Notes: a model not told the origin generated them from the letters alone. A stretch of 64,000 nucleotides of DNA from Leucobacter celer subsp. astrifaciens (GCF_001273835.1 NZ_JHEI01000136.1:310001-374000); one strand, 5' to 3'. Positions 49,171 through 59,045 are shown, numbered from the stretch's first letter. Numbers and translations are program-made.

Positions 49171-50508
49171 GTGAGCAAGCAGCGCGATTTTGTTCTCCGC
49201 ACCATCGAGGAGCGCGGCGTGAAGTTCGTGCGCCTGTGGTTCAGCGACGTCTCTGGCACGCTGAAATCGGTGGCGCTCGCCCCGGCGGAGGTCGAGGGCG
49301 CGTTCAGCGAGGGCATCGGCTTCGACGGTTCGGCGATCGAGGGCCTCACCCGCGCGTACGAATCCGACCTGCTCGCGGTGCCGGATCCGTCGACCTTCCA
49401 GCTGCTGCCCTGGCGCAGTCAGACCGCTCCGACGGCCCGCATGTTCTGCGATATCCGCACCCCCAACGGCGAGCCGGCCGTCGCGGATCCGCGCAACGTG
49501 CTCAAGCGCACGCTCGCGCGGGCGGCCGAGCAGGGCTTCACCTTCTACACGCACCCCGAGATCGAGTTCTATCTGCTCAAGTCGAAGAATTTCGGTCCCG
49601 AGGGCCCCGTGCCGGTGGATCGCGCCGGCTACTTCGACAATGTGCCGGGCGGCACCGCGCACGATTTCCGGCGCGAGAGCGTGAACATGCTCGAGGAGCT
49701 CGGCATCTCGGTCGAGTTCAGCCACCACGAGGCGGGTCCGGGCCAGAACGAGATCGATCTGCGCTACGCCGACGCGCTCACCACCGCCGACAACATCATG
49801 ACGTTCCGCACCGTCGTGAAGGAGGTGGCCATCTCGCAGGGCGTGCACGCGACCTTCATGCCGAAGCCCCTCGCGGGCCAGCCCGGCTCCGGCATGCACA
49901 CCCACGTCTCGCTGCTCGAGGGCGACTCCAATGCCTTCTACGACGCGGGCGCCAGGTACCAGATCTCGCAGACCGGCCGTCGCTTCATCGCTGGCCTGCT
50001 GCGTCACGCGCCCGAGATCACCGCGGTCACGAACCAGTACATCAACTCCTACAAGCGGCTCTGGGGCGGCGACGAGGCGCCCTCGTTCGTGAGCTGGGGG
50101 CACAATAACCGGTCGGCGCTCGTGCGCGTGCCCATGTACAAGCCCGGCAAGGGCGACGCGGCGCGCGTCGAGTACCGGGGCATGGACAGCGCGGTGAATC
50201 CGTACCTGGGCTTCTCCGTACTGCTCGCGGCCGGGCTCAAGGGCATCGAGGAGGAGTACGAACTGCCTCCCGAGGCCGAGAACAACGTCTGGGCGCTGAG
50301 CGACGGGGAGCGACGGGCGATGGGCTTCGATCCGCTGCCCACGAGCCTCGACCACGCCCTCGCCGTGATGGAGCGCTCTGAGCTGGTGGCCGAGACGCTC
50401 GGCGAGCAGGTGTTCGCCTACCTCATCCGAGACAAGCGCCGCGAGGTGTCCGAGTACCGCAGCCAGGTGACCCCCTACGAGCTCTCCTCGATGCTCGACA
50501 CGGTGTAG
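49171..50508 (+). CDS. glnA2: Glutamine synthetase, GSI-alpha type (GlnA2)
   Basis: 445 residues from GTG at 49171. GSI motifs: VKFVRLWFSDVSGTLKSVAL, GIGFDGSAIEGL, YTHPEIEFYLL, HHEAGPGQNEIDLRY, ATFMPKPLAGQPGSGMHTHV, and WGHNNRSALVRVPMY. The short length and the lack of the adenylylation loop (the KxxYxLPPEE-type site is ELPPEAENN without Tyr at the key place) mark the alpha subtype. It condenses glutamate and ammonia; actinobacterial GlnA2 often serves other amines. glnE starts 2 bases after its stop. Confidence 0.95.
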   Translation: MSKQRDFVLRTIEERGVKFVRLWFSDVSGTLKSVALAPAEVEGAFSEGIGFDGSAIEGLTRAYESDLLAVPDPSTFQLLPWRSQTAPTARMFCDIRTPNGEPAVADPRNVLKRTLARAAEQGFTFYTHPEIEFYLLKSKNFGPEGPVPVDRAGYFDNVPGGTAHDFRRESVNMLEELGISVEFSHHEAGPGQNEIDLRYADALTTADNIMTFRTVVKEVAISQGVHATFMPKPLAGQPGSGMHTHVSLLEGDSNAFYDAGARYQISQTGRRFIAGLLRHAPEITAVTNQYINSYKRLWGGDEAPSFVSWGHNNRSALVRVPMYKPGKGDAARVEYRGMDSAVNPYLGFSVLLAAGLKGIEEEYELPPEAENNVWALSDGERRAMGFDPLPTSLDHALAVMERSELVAETLGEQVFAYLIRDKRREVSEYRSQVTPYELSSMLDTV

Positions 50509-50510
50509 CC

Positions 50511-53500
50511 ATGCCCGGTGCGGACACGGGTGGTGCGCCGTCGGCGTTGAAGCTCGCCGATGTCGCACGCGCCGGTTTCCAGGACCTCTCCGCATCGCGC
50601 GATGAGCTGCAGGAGCTCGCCCGATCGATCGACGCTCCGATCCCGGATCTGCTCAAGGCCTTCGCGCGGGCAGCGGATCCGGACGCCGCTCTGGTGCGGG
50701 TGCGGCATCTGGCCGAGCGGCACCTCGGGCTGCTCCGATCCTTCGACGCCCGATCGCTGCGGCGCCTCGGCCTGCTGGTCGGCGCCTCTCCGGCGCTCGG
50801 CGACTTCTTCGCCCGCAGACCGGAGCGGCTGGGCGAGATCCTCGCCGAGGGCGGCCGCCTCATCGACGCCGAGACCGCGCGCGAGGAACTGCTCGCGGCC
50901 GTCGCCGATGCCGGCCCGTCGTCCGCTTCGCCGGCGACGCTCGCGGGCGAAGCGGGATGGAACGAGCTGCGGGTGCGCTACCGGGAGATGCTCGCCTCGC
51001 TGATGCTGCACGATCTGCGCCGGGGGCGCAGCGGCGCCGCTCTCGAGACCTTCGAGGAGGTGGCGGCATCGCTGTCCGGGCTCGCCGCCGCCGCGATCGA
51101 GGCCTCTCTCGCGGTGGCCCGGGCCACCCTCGCCGCGGGGGCCTCGGGGCCTCCGGTCGCCGCAGAGCGTCTCGCCGCGCTCCGCCTGGCCGTCGTCGCC
51201 ATGGGGAAGTGCGGCGCCGAGGAACTCAACGTGGTGTCGGACGTCGACGTGATCTTCGTCGTCGAAAGCGCCGACGACGAGTCCGTGAACGGCGACGCGC
51301 TGATCCGGCTGGGCACGCGCCTGGCCAGCGAGGTCATGCGCGGGATCCACGATCCGGCTCTCGAGCCGCCGCTGTGGCAGCTCGACGCCAACCTGCGCCC
51401 CGAGGGACGGCACGGTCCGCTCGTGCGCACGCTCGGCTCGATGCTCAGCTACTACGAGCGCTGGGCCAAGGGCTGGGAGTTCCAGGCCCTGCTCAAGGCG
51501 CGGCCGCTCGCGGGCGAGCTGGAGCTCGGGGAGCGGTTCGTGCGCGGCACCCGAGACCTCGTGTGGGCGTCGGCGTCCCGCGAGGACTTCGTCGGTTCCG
51601 TGCAGCGCATGCGGCAGCGCGTCACCGAGCACATCGCGGACGAGGACCTCGAGGTGCAGATCAAACTCGGTCCCGGAGGGCTGCGCGACATCGAGTTCAG
51701 CGCGCAGCTGCTGCAGCTGGTGCACGGGCAGTACGACGAGCGGCTGCACCTGCGCGGCACGCTTCCGGCGCTGCGCGCGCTCGTGGAGGGCGGGTACGTG
51801 GCCCGCAGCGACGGCGAGCGGCTCTCCGACGACTACCGGCTGCTCCGGGTGCTCGAGCACCGGCTGCAACTGCGCGAACTGCGGCGCACGGCGATCATGC
51901 CGACCGACGACGAGGGGCTCAGGGTGCTGGCCCGGGCCAGCGGACTGGCGGGGACGGGCGAGGAGCTGCTCGCGCTCTGGGAGCGGACGAAGCGGGAGGT
52001 GCGGGAGCTGCACCTCAAGATCTTCTACGCGCCGCTGCTGAGCGCCGTGGCCGCGCTGCCCGAGGAGGAGCTGGTGCTGGGCAGCGAAGAAGCGCGGGCG
52101 CGACTCACCAGCATCGGGTTCCGGGATCCCAACGGCGCGATGCGCCACCTCGCCGCGCTCACGAGGGGAACCTCGAGGCGCTCGCGGATCCAGCGCAATC
52201 TCATGCCCGTGCTGCTGCAGTGGCTCGCGGAGGGCACCGACCCCGACTACGGGCTGCTCGCCTTCAGGCGGGTGAGCGAGGCCAACCACGAGAACCCGTG
52301 GTATCTCCGGCTGCTGCGCGACGGCACCGGGGCCGCCGAGCGGCTCACCCGGGTGCTCTCGTGCTCCCGCTTCGCCGCCGAACTGCTCGAGTCGATCCCC
52401 GACGCCGTGGCCTGGCTCGAGCGCGACGAGTCCCTGCGCCCGGTGGCGCTCGCGACGCTGCTCGACGAGATGCAGTCGCTCGCCTCGCGCCGGGAGAGCA
52501 TCGAGGCCGTGGCGGCCGCTCTGCGCGCGGTGCATCGGCGGGAGGTGCTGCGGCTCGCCATGGGGCGGGTCGTGGGCGTGATCGACGACGCAGAGGTCGC
52601 CGCGGGCCTCGACGCGGCCCACACCGCGCTGCTCGACGGCCTGCTGATCGCGCTGTTCCGCGCCGAGAGCGCTGATGAGGCCGGTGCCGGTTCCGGGGCC
52701 GGGGGACAGCCGGCGCCCGCAGGCCTGCAGCTCTCGCTCATCGGCATGGGGCGGTACGGCGGTCGCGAGCTCGGCTTCGCGTCGGACATCGATCTCGTCG
52801 CGGTGTTCCGCGCACCCGAAGGGACACCCGCCGATCGCGCCTCGAGAGCGGCCGCGCGCATCATCTCGGAGCTGCGGCGGCTCGTGTCGGATCCCCGCTT
52901 CCCGGTCGACCTCGACTTCGACCTGCGCCCCGAGGGGAAGAACGGGCCGCTCGTGCGGAGTCTCGACGCCTACCGGAGCTACTACGAGCGCTGGTCGGTG
53001 ACCTGGGAGGCGCAGGCTCTGCTGCGGGCGCGGCACGTGGCCGGAAGCGTGCGGCTCGGGGCCGATTTCATCGCGATGGCCGATGAGATCCGATACCCGA
53101 GCGCGTTCGGCGAGGAGCAGGTGCGAGAGGTGCGTCGCATCAAGGCGCGCGTCGAGGCCGAGCGGTTGCCCCAGGGCGCCGACCCGCGGCGCCACCTCAA
53201 ACTGGGCCCCGGGGGGATCAGCGACGTGGAGTGGCTCGTCCAGCTGCTGCAGCTGCGGGAGGGCGCCCGGCACCCGGTGCTGCGAACCGTCTCGACACTG
53301 CGCGCGCTCGACGCCGCGGTGGAGCTCGAACTGATCTCCGCGGACGATGCCGGATACCTCGCCGAGTCCTGGCGCTTCGCGAGCAGCGTGCGCTCGGCCC
53401 TGAAGCTGTGGACCGGACGGCCCTCGGACACGATGCCCGCCGACTGGGTCGATCTGGAGGGGATCGCCGGGGTGCTCGACCTGCCGAGCGGGCGCACCGC

Positions 53501-53603
53501 CGAATTCGAGGAGCGCTGGTTCGCCGCGTCTCGGCGGGCGCGGGCGGTGTTCGAGCGGGAGTTCTTCGGCTACACCGAGGACGCGCACATCTCGCGGTAC
53601 TGA
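50511..53603 (+). CDS. glnE: Glutamine synthetase adenylyltransferase/deadenylase
   Basis: 1030 residues from ATG at 50511. It has two nucleotidyltransferase domains, each followed by a helical part: the N-terminal deadenylase with VAMGKCGAEELNVVSDVDVI near 230, and the C-terminal adenylylase with SLIGMGRYGGRELGFASDID near 745. Each has the G-G/S-D-x-D metal site and the downstream LRPEGRHGPLVRTLGSM or LRPEGKNGPLVRSLDAY block. It modifies GSI-beta on a Tyr according to nitrogen status. It lies between glnA2 and glnA1 (opposite strand); its target is GlnA1. Confidence 0.96.
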   Translation: MPGADTGGAPSALKLADVARAGFQDLSASRDELQELARSIDAPIPDLLKAFARAADPDAALVRVRHLAERHLGLLRSFDARSLRRLGLLVGASPALGDFFARRPERLGEILAEGGRLIDAETAREELLAAVADAGPSSASPATLAGEAGWNELRVRYREMLASLMLHDLRRGRSGAALETFEEVAASLSGLAAAAIEASLAVARATLAAGASGPPVAAERLAALRLAVVAMGKCGAEELNVVSDVDVIFVVESADDESVNGDALIRLGTRLASEVMRGIHDPALEPPLWQLDANLRPEGRHGPLVRTLGSMLSYYERWAKGWEFQALLKARPLAGELELGERFVRGTRDLVWASASREDFVGSVQRMRQRVTEHIADEDLEVQIKLGPGGLRDIEFSAQLLQLVHGQYDERLHLRGTLPALRALVEGGYVARSDGERLSDDYRLLRVLEHRLQLRELRRTAIMPTDDEGLRVLARASGLAGTGEELLALWERTKREVRELHLKIFYAPLLSAVAALPEEELVLGSEEARARLTSIGFRDPNGAMRHLAALTRGTSRRSRIQRNLMPVLLQWLAEGTDPDYGLLAFRRVSEANHENPWYLRLLRDGTGAAERLTRVLSCSRFAAELLESIPDAVAWLERDESLRPVALATLLDEMQSLASRRESIEAVAAALRAVHRREVLRLAMGRVVGVIDDAEVAAGLDAAHTALLDGLLIALFRAESADEAGAGSGAGGQPAPAGLQLSLIGMGRYGGRELGFASDIDLVAVFRAPEGTPADRASRAAARIISELRRLVSDPRFPVDLDFDLRPEGKNGPLVRSLDAYRSYYERWSVTWEAQALLRARHVAGSVRLGADFIAMADEIRYPSAFGEEQVREVRRIKARVEAERLPQGADPRRHLKLGPGGISDVEWLVQLLQLREGARHPVLRTVSTLRALDAAVELELISADDAGYLAESWRFASSVRSALKLWTGRPSDTMPADWVDLEGIAGVLDLPSGRTAEFEERWFAASRRARAVFEREFFGYTEDAHISRY

Positions 53604-53662
53604 TCCGAAGACCGCGTCACCGTCACTTCACGAAACATGCGCCATTTGTTTACTTGGAGGGC

Positions 53663-53691
53663 TAGCCAAAAACGTTATCGAAGCGTAACCT
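53663..53691 (+). promoter_or_regulatory. Candidate promoter for a leaderless small ORF, within a periodic GTTAT/GTAAC element
   Basis: TAGCCA (53663-53668, 4/6 to -35) and TAACCT (53686-53691, TAnnnT -10) are 17 bp apart, and the -10 ends 7 bases before an ATG, the usual geometry of leaderless actinobacterial transcripts. GTTAT (53674), GTAAC (53685) and GTTAT (53696) recur at exactly 11 bp, like GlnR half-sites. Confidence 0.4.
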
Positions 53692-53698
53692 GATCGTT

Positions 53699-53776
53699 AT
53701 GCAGTACTTACAATCATTTCTCGAGGCTCTGCTCGCCGAAGACGGGGCCGAATTCGAGGACGAACTCGAATCCTGA
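53699..53776 (+). CDS. Possible 25-residue acidic leaderless peptide
   Basis: ATG at 53699, stop TGA at 53774-53776; the product is MQYLQSFLEA then LLAEDGAEFE then DELES. An amphipathic start (QYLQSFLEALLA) is followed by a highly acidic end. There is no ribosome-binding site, but a TAnnnT -10 lies 7 bases upstream, so the transcript could start at the A of ATG. The first codons are A/T-rich and the rest GC-rich, which is common for leaderless genes. It sits between glnE and a strong bidirectional hairpin. No homologue is known to me; it may be chance. Confidence 0.4.
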   Translation: MQYLQSFLEALLAEDGAEFEDELES

Positions 53777-53815
53777 CCGATCGCACGCACGCAACAGCGT
53801 CGTTGCCTGAACCGA

Positions 53816-53857
53816 AACGAGGACGCCCCCGGCCATACGGCCGGGGGCGTCCTCGTT
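53816..53857. terminator. Strong bidirectional terminator-like hairpin between glnE side and glnA1
   Basis: A 19-bp perfect stem with loop ATAC: AACGAGGACGCCCCCGGCC (53816-53834) pairs with its complement at 53839-53857. It is placed where plus-strand glnE or the small ORF meets minus-strand glnA1. T-runs are short on both sides, but the stability and position support termination in both directions. Confidence 0.9.
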
Positions 53858-53878
53858 GCAGGGGCGTCTCGGTCGAGC

Positions 53879-55303
53879 TCAGACGCCGTAGTACAGCTCG
53901 AACTCGAAGGGGTGCGGACGCAGCGCCATCGGGGCGATCTCGTTCTCGCGCTTGTAGTCGATCCAGGTCTGCACGAGCTCCTCGGTGAAGACGCCGCCCT
54001 CGAGCAGGAACTGGTGGTTGGCCTCGAGTGCGTCGAGGGCCTCCTCCAGCGAACCCGGCACCTGGGGGATGTTCTTCGCCTCCTCCGGGGGCAGCTCGTA
54101 GAGGTCCTTGTCGATCGGCTCCATCGGCTCGATGCGGTTGCGGATGCCGTCGAGGCCTGCCATCATCTGGGCCGCGAAGGCGAGGTACGGGTTGCCCGAC
54201 GCGTCGGGAGCGCGGAACTCGATGCGCTTGGCCTTGGGGTTCGATCCCGTGAGGGGGATGCGCACCGCGGCGGAGCGGTTGCCCGCCGAGTAGGCGAGGT
54301 TCACGGGCGCCTCGTAGCCCTTGACCAGACGGCGGTAGCTGTTGATCGTCGGGTTGGTGAAGGCGAGCAGCGCGGGAGCGTGGTGCAGGATGCCGCCGAT
54401 GTACCAGCGGGCGATGTCCGAGAGCTGCGCGTAGCCGTTCTCGTCGTAGAACAGCGGCTCGCCGCCCTTCCAGAGCGACATGTGGGTGTGCATGCCCGAG
54501 CCGTTGTCGCCGAAGACGGGCTTCGGCATGAAGGTGGCGGTCTTGCCCCAGAGCTCGGCGGTGTTCTTCACCACGTACTTGAACTTGAGCACGTCGTCGG
54601 CGGCCTTGACGAGCGTGTTGAAGCGGTAGTTGATCTCGGCCTGGCCGGGGGCGCCGACCTCGTGGTGCGAGCGCTCCAGGTGCAGGCCCGCCTCGATGAG
54701 GCGCAGCGAGATGTCGTCGCGCAGATCAGCCTGCTTGTCGACGGGGGAGACGGGGAAGTAGCCGCCCTTCTCGCGGGTGGTGTTGCCCAGGTTGCCGCCC
54801 TCGACCTTGCGAGCGGAGTTCCAGGACGCCTCCTCCGAATCGACCTCGTAGAAGGTGCGGCGGGGGGTCGTCTCGTAGCGCACCGAGTCGAGGATGTAGA
54901 ACTCGGCCTCGGGGGCGAAGAACGCGGTGTCGGCGACGCCGGTGGAGGCGAGGTACTGCTCGGCCTTCTTGGCGACCTGGCGGGGATCCTTCGCGTAGAT
55001 CTCACCGGTGCGGGGGTTGAAGATGTCGCAGATGACGATCAGCGTGCGCTCGGCGCGGAACTGATCGATGTAGGAGGTCGTGACGTCGGGGATCAGCTGC
55101 ATGTCCGATTCGGCGATGCCCGCGAAGCCGCGGATCGACGAGCCATCGAACATCTGACCGACCTCGAAGAAGTCGAGATCCACCGTCGCAGCGGGGATGT
55201 TGAAGTGCTGCTGCACTCCCGGCAGATCGGTGAATCGGATGTCGACGAACTTGACGTCCGTCTCCTTGATGAAGTCGATGACTTCCTGCGGGGTGTTGAA
55301 CAT
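53879..55303 (-). CDS. glnA: Glutamine synthetase, GSI-beta type (GlnA1)
   Basis: 474 residues from ATG at 55303 with AAAGGAGC upstream. GSI-beta motifs: [89 protein letters not shown] and [12 protein letters not shown]. The adenylylation Tyr is in [20 protein letters not shown] near residue 400, the site modified by GlnE. It is the main assimilatory glutamine synthetase. A four-part GlnR-like element lies upstream. Confidence 0.97.
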   Translation of the reverse strand: MFNTPQEVIDFIKETDVKFVDIRFTDLPGVQQHFNIPAATVDLDFFEVGQMFDGSSIRGFAGIAESDMQLIPDVTTSYIDQFRAERTLIVICDIFNPRTGEIYAKDPRQVAKKAEQYLASTGVADTAFFAPEAEFYILDSVRYETTPRRTFYEVDSEEASWNSARKVEGGNLGNTTREKGGYFPVSPVDKQADLRDDISLRLIEAGLHLERSHHEVGAPGQAEINYRFNTLVKAADDVLKFKYVVKNTAELWGKTATFMPKPVFGDNGSGMHTHMSLWKGGEPLFYDENGYAQLSDIARWYIGGILHHAPALLAFTNPTINSYRRLVKGYEAPVNLAYSAGNRSAAVRIPLTGSNPKAKRIEFRAPDASGNPYLAFAAQMMAGLDGIRNRIEPMEPIDKDLYELPPEEAKNIPQVPGSLEEALDALEANHQFLLEGGVFTEELVQTWIDYKRENEIAPMALRPHPFEFELYYGV

Positions 55304-55387
55304 GCTGCTCCTTTTTCGCCTGTGCGCAGTTCCGTTCGGGATCGCGGGGCGGAACCGAACGACTTCGTTCAACCCTACGCGACCGTG

Positions 55388-55425
55388 ATTTCAGAAGCGT
55401 GATTCCAGTGTTTCGTGCGTGTTAC
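55388..55425 (-). promoter_or_regulatory. GlnR-type operator upstream of glnA1
   Basis: Read on the minus strand: GTAAC (55425-55421), six bases, GAAAC (55414-55410), six bases, ATCAC (55403-55399), six bases, GAAAT (55392-55388). This is the actinobacterial GlnR arrangement gTnAc-n6-GaAAc-n6 repeated twice, with 11-bp periodicity throughout, ending 85 bp before the glnA1 start. The periodic pattern is seen directly; GlnR binding is inferred. Confidence 0.75.
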
Positions 55426-55486
55426 GCGAGTCGGGCGGGATCCGCGCCGAAACATCCCGGAAATCGGGAGGCCGACGAGTCGCCGT

Positions 55487-55915
55487 TCACGCGCGGATGA
55501 GCACCGTCCCGGCGATCTTGTCGTGGAAGCCGCGCTGGTCGGAGTCCCAGACGAGCACCGGGATCACGAGGCACAGCAGCACGGTGCGCAGGAGCGGGCG
55601 CCAGAGGCCGACCCATCCGCCGGAGATGGGCACCACCCGCAGGCCCAACAGCCGGTGACCGATGGAACCGCCGATCGTCGGGATGAAGATGATCTGCATC
55701 ACCGCGAAGATCGCGTAGTTCCACCACTCCGGGTGGGCTCCGCCGATCAGCAGGTACGCGGGCAGTGCGGCGAGGCCCCAGTCGAGGAAGATCGCGAGCA
55801 CGCGTCTGCCGAGCCGGGCTACCGAGTGCGGACCCGACTCAGGGAGGCCGAGACGCTCACCGGGCCAGGTGCTGGGTTCGAGCTCGCCGAAGCGCTGCGG
55901 AGCGGAGTTCGGCAT
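55487..55915 (-). CDS. RDD-family membrane protein
   Basis: 142 residues. After a soluble N terminus (LPESGPHSVARLGRRVLAIF) there are three hydrophobic helices with the RDD pattern: R-x2-A-x2-LDW in RRVLAIFLDWGLAALPAYLL, GGSIGHRLLGLRVVPI, and the final FHDKIAGTVLIRA. RDD proteins are small membrane proteins of unknown or varied transport function. It lies 3 bases downstream of the DUF4191 gene on the same strand, a conserved actinobacterial pair near glnA1. Confidence 0.92.
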   Translation of the reverse strand: MPNSAPQRFGELEPSTWPGERLGLPESGPHSVARLGRRVLAIFLDWGLAALPAYLLIGGAHPEWWNYAIFAVMQIIFIPTIGGSIGHRLLGLRVVPISGGWVGLWRPLLRTVLLCLVIPVLVWDSDQRGFHDKIAGTVLIRA

Positions 55916-55918
55916 CGA

Positions 55919-56608
55919 TCAGCGCGGGCGCTGGGAGCGGATGCGGTTCGGGTCCATCCCCTTCGGGATGCCGACCGGTGCCGCCTGCAGCGAGGAGAGG
56001 CGGTTGTAGACGGCGGCGACCTCGTTGCGGTTGAGCTTCGGCTTCAGCTTGACCAGGGTCTTGGAGAGCCGGGCGAGGGGAACACCGTCTCCGTCCGGGC
56101 CGACGTACAGGTGCACGATCTCGACGTTGCGCAGGGCGCGACGGATCTTCCGCTCCTCGTCGGCGGCCATGCGCTGCGTGCGCTGTCGCGAGCCCTCGGA
56201 GATGAGCACGATGCCGCCGCGTCCGACGACCCGGTAGACCGCGTCCTGATTCCGGTTGATGGCGATGGGCACCTCCGAGCCGCGCCACGAACGGCGCAGC
56301 GCGCTCTGCACGACCGCGCCGACCGCGCCCGGACGGCCCTCGATCTGCTCATAGGCGATCTTCTCGGCACGGCGCCCGAGCACGATCATCACGAGGAGGA
56401 TGCCGACGAGGATGCCGGTGATCGGCCACAGCACCCAGCCGAACCAGTTGTCGCTCAGCAGCCAGGCGAGCAGCACCGAGACAGCGACGGGGGCGATGAA
56501 GCACAGCAGGAGCGTCCACGGCAGGTTGCGATCATGGACCTTCGTGGTCTTGTAGATCTCCACCATCTGCCGAATACGGCCGGTTCGCTTTGCCTTCTCT
56601 TCTGCCAT
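55919..56608 (-). CDS. DUF4191-family membrane protein
   Basis: 229 residues from ATG at 56608 (MAEEKAKRTGRIRQMVEIYK). Two adjacent helices (TLLLCFIAPVAVSVLLAWLL and FGWVLWPITGILVGILLVMI) are followed by a cytoplasmic domain with IAYEQIEGRPGAVGAVVQSA, VPIAINRNQDAVYRVVGRGG and VVLISEG-like IVLISEGSRQRTQRM. This matches the actinobacterial DUF4191 family, of unknown function, usually encoded beside lipoyl or glnA genes. No ribosome-binding site is obvious. Confidence 0.9.
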   Translation of the reverse strand: MAEEKAKRTGRIRQMVEIYKTTKVHDRNLPWTLLLCFIAPVAVSVLLAWLLSDNWFGWVLWPITGILVGILLVMIVLGRRAEKIAYEQIEGRPGAVGAVVQSALRRSWRGSEVPIAINRNQDAVYRVVGRGGIVLISEGSRQRTQRMAADEERKIRRALRNVEIVHLYVGPDGDGVPLARLSKTLVKLKPKLNRNEVAAVYNRLSSLQAAPVGIPKGMDPNRIRSQRPR

Positions 56609-56769
56609 GACATCAAGGGTATCGCCTCTTGGTGAGGGTGCGCGCCGTGCGAGCCGGGATGCCCCTGCTTGTTCGCTCACAGCGGGCGCGAGGCGGCGGT
56701 GGAAGGCATCGTATCCCCAGATGCTTCGCGGTCGGCGCCGATGCGTCGCACAGCGCGCAGAATGGAGGG

Positions 56770-57222
56770 ATGCTCAGGATCTCGCGCCTCCGCCCGCCGG
56801 GGCCCGCGCCGGGGGCCGGCGCGGCGCTCGCGGCCCGGCTCGAGCGGCTCTGCGCCGCGGGGATCGAGCTGCGCGCCCATGGGCGGTGCGCCGCGCCCGA
56901 CCGTCGGGAGGCGGGGCACCTCCTGCGCGGTCACGACGCCGGGTGCCGCACCGTCGGGCTGCCGGTCGAGGGCACCGCGCGTGCGCTCCAGCGCTGGGAC
57001 ACCGCGGGGGTGGCCGGACTTCTCGTCGAGGCGCTCCGCGAAGCCGTGCGGGAGATCGACGCGCTCGGGCAGGAGTGGTCGCCCGATCAGGCGCGCGAGA
57101 TCGTCGGGTACGCGATCGCGCAGCGCATCACGCCGCGCCCGAGGGATGACGCGGCGCCCGGATGCGGCTCGGGCCGCGACCCCCGGAGGAGTCGCGGCCC
57201 GAGCCGTCGATCGGATCCCTGA
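56770..57222 (+). CDS. Hypothetical protein
   Basis: 150 residues from ATG at 56770 (GGAGGG immediately before it, unusually close). Third codon positions are strongly G/C over the first 120 codons, supporting coding. The sequence is Arg/Ala-rich (AALAARLERLCAAGIELRAH) with a more ordered segment RWDTAGVAGLLVEALREAVR then EWSPDQAREIVGYAIAQRI. I recognise no family. The final 30 residues are low-complexity Arg/Pro/Ser and may be a read-on. It is convergent with the E2 gene. Confidence 0.5.
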   Translation: MLRISRLRPPGPAPGAGAALAARLERLCAAGIELRAHGRCAAPDRREAGHLLRGHDAGCRTVGLPVEGTARALQRWDTAGVAGLLVEALREAVREIDALGQEWSPDQAREIVGYAIAQRITPRPRDDAAPGCGSGRDPRRSRGPSRRSDP

Positions 57223-59004
57223 TCAGATACCGAGGTCCGCGGCGAAGTCGCCGGCCTCGAGGCGCTGGCGCACCTGTCCCAGGAAGCGGGCCGCGTCGGC
57301 GCCGTCGATGATCCGGTGATCGTAGGAGAGCGCCAGGTAGACGGTCGAGCGCACCGCGATCGCGTCGCCCTCGGGAGTCGAGACCACCGCGGGCTTCTTG
57401 ACGACCGCACCCGTCCCCAGGATCGCGCTCTGGGGGAGGAACACGAGCGGGGTGTCGAAGAGCGCCCCGCGCGAGCCGGTGTTGGTCAGCGTGAAGGTGC
57501 CGCCCGCGAGCTCGTCCGGCTTGAGCTGGTTGTCGCGCGTGCGAGCTGCGAGGTCGGCGATCTCCCCGGCGATCTGGGCGATGTTCTTCTCGCCCGCATC
57601 GCGGAGCACCGGCGTGAGCAGGCCCTTCTCCGTGTCGACCGCGATGCTGATGTTCTCCGCAGCCGGGTAGACGATCGAATCGCCCTCGACGGTCGCGTTG
57701 ACGATCGGGTAGCTGCGCAGCGCCTCGGCCGCAGCCAGCGCGAAGAACGGCATGAAGGAGAGCTTCGAGCCGGTCTTGGCGAGGAACTCGTCCTTCTTCG
57801 CCTGGCGCAGCTGAGCGACGCGGGTGACGTCGACCTCGACGACCGTGGTGAGCTGGGCGGTGCTCTGCAGCGACGCGACGGCGCGCTCGGCGATCACCTT
57901 GCGCAGTCGGCTCATCTTCTGCGTGGTGCCCCGCAGCGGCGAGACCTCGACCTCGACGGGAGCGGCCGGGGCCGCTGCCGGTTCGGCCGCGGCCGGCGCC
58001 GCGCTCTGAGCCGCGGCGAGCACGTCCTCCTTGCGGATGCGGCCGCCGACGCCCGTGCCGGTCACCGTGCTGAGGTCGACGCCGGAATCGTTCGCGAGCT
58101 TGCGCACGATGGGCGTGACGTAGCCGGCGGCACTGTCGGGCGCGGACGCGGAGTCGGCCTGAGCCGGTGCGGCCGGGGCCGGTGCGGCCGGGGCCGGCGC
58201 AGGCTGAGCCGGTGCGGGCTGAGCGGCCGGTGCGGCGGGCTCCGGGGAGGCCGCCGGCGCCGCAGGCTCGGCCTGCGGCTCGGGCTCGGGTTCTGCGACA
58301 GGCTCGGCTGCCGGAGCTGCCGGAGCTGCCGGAGCTGCAGCCGCGCCGCTGCCGACGCGCGCGAGCGCGCCGCCCACCTCGACCGTGTCGTCCTCCTGCA
58401 CCAGGATCTCCTGCAGCACACCGGCGATCGGCGAGGGCACCTCGGTGTCGACCTTGTCGGTCGAGACCTCGAGCAGCGGCTCGTCCACCTCGACGGTGTC
58501 GCCGACGTTCTTCAGCCAGCGGGTCACGGTGCCCTCGGTGATGCTCTCGCCGAGGGACGGGAGCACGATCTCCTGGCTGTCGCCGGAGGTCGCGGGTGCG
58601 GCCGGCTCGGGAGCTGCTGCGGCCGCCTGCGGCTCTGCTGCGGACGCCTGCGGCTCTGCTGCGGGAGCCGGCTCCGCGGCGGGCGCCGGGTTCTCAGGCT
58701 GAGCCGCCTCGGGCTCGGCCTCAGCGGGGGCCGCGGCCGGGGCTGCGGGAGCCGCGGACGAACCGCTGCCATCGCCCACTCGGGCCAGCACAGCGCCGAC
58801 CTCGGCGGTGTCGTCCTCCTGGACCAGGATCTCCTCGAGCACTCCCGCCACCGGGGAGGGGATCTCGGTGTCGACCTTGTCCGTCGAGACCTCGAGCAGC
58901 GGCTCGTCCACCTCGACGGTGTCGCCGACGTTCTTCAGCCAGCGGGTCACCGTCCCCTCGGTCACGCTCTCACCCAGTGCGGGGAGGACCACCGATTCAC
59001 TCAT
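57223..59004 (-). CDS. sucB: 2-oxoacid dehydrogenase E2, dihydrolipoyl acyltransferase
   Basis: 593 residues. Two lipoyl domains, each with the lysine motif [13 protein letters not shown] or [13 protein letters not shown], lie near 1-80 and 145-225, separated by Ala/Pro/Glu-rich flexible linkers. The peripheral subunit-binding domain follows ([20 protein letters not shown] then [14 protein letters not shown], near 290), then the catalytic domain with the acyltransferase motif [17 protein letters not shown]. It is named SucB in actinobacteria but probably serves both the pyruvate and oxoglutarate complexes. The E3 gene is directly upstream. Confidence 0.95.
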   Translation of the reverse strand: MSESVVLPALGESVTEGTVTRWLKNVGDTVEVDEPLLEVSTDKVDTEIPSPVAGVLEEILVQEDDTAEVGAVLARVGDGSGSSAAPAAPAAAPAEAEPEAAQPENPAPAAEPAPAAEPQASAAEPQAAAAAPEPAAPATSGDSQEIVLPSLGESITEGTVTRWLKNVGDTVEVDEPLLEVSTDKVDTEVPSPIAGVLQEILVQEDDTVEVGGALARVGSGAAAAPAAPAAPAAEPVAEPEPEPQAEPAAPAASPEPAAPAAQPAPAQPAPAPAAPAPAAPAQADSASAPDSAAGYVTPIVRKLANDSGVDLSTVTGTGVGGRIRKEDVLAAAQSAAPAAAEPAAAPAAPVEVEVSPLRGTTQKMSRLRKVIAERAVASLQSTAQLTTVVEVDVTRVAQLRQAKKDEFLAKTGSKLSFMPFFALAAAEALRSYPIVNATVEGDSIVYPAAENISIAVDTEKGLLTPVLRDAGEKNIAQIAGEIADLAARTRDNQLKPDELAGGTFTLTNTGSRGALFDTPLVFLPQSAILGTGAVVKKPAVVSTPEGDAIAVRSTVYLALSYDHRIIDGADAARFLGQVRQRLEAGDFAADLGI

Positions 59005-59045
59005 CGTGCATTCTCCGTTCGTTGCTTAATGTCTGTGGGCCGCTG

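Noticed and set aside
50475..53588. Open frame of over 1000 codons on the minus strand
   Set aside because: It is antisense to glnE and gives low-complexity Arg/His/Gln-rich sequence with no motif.
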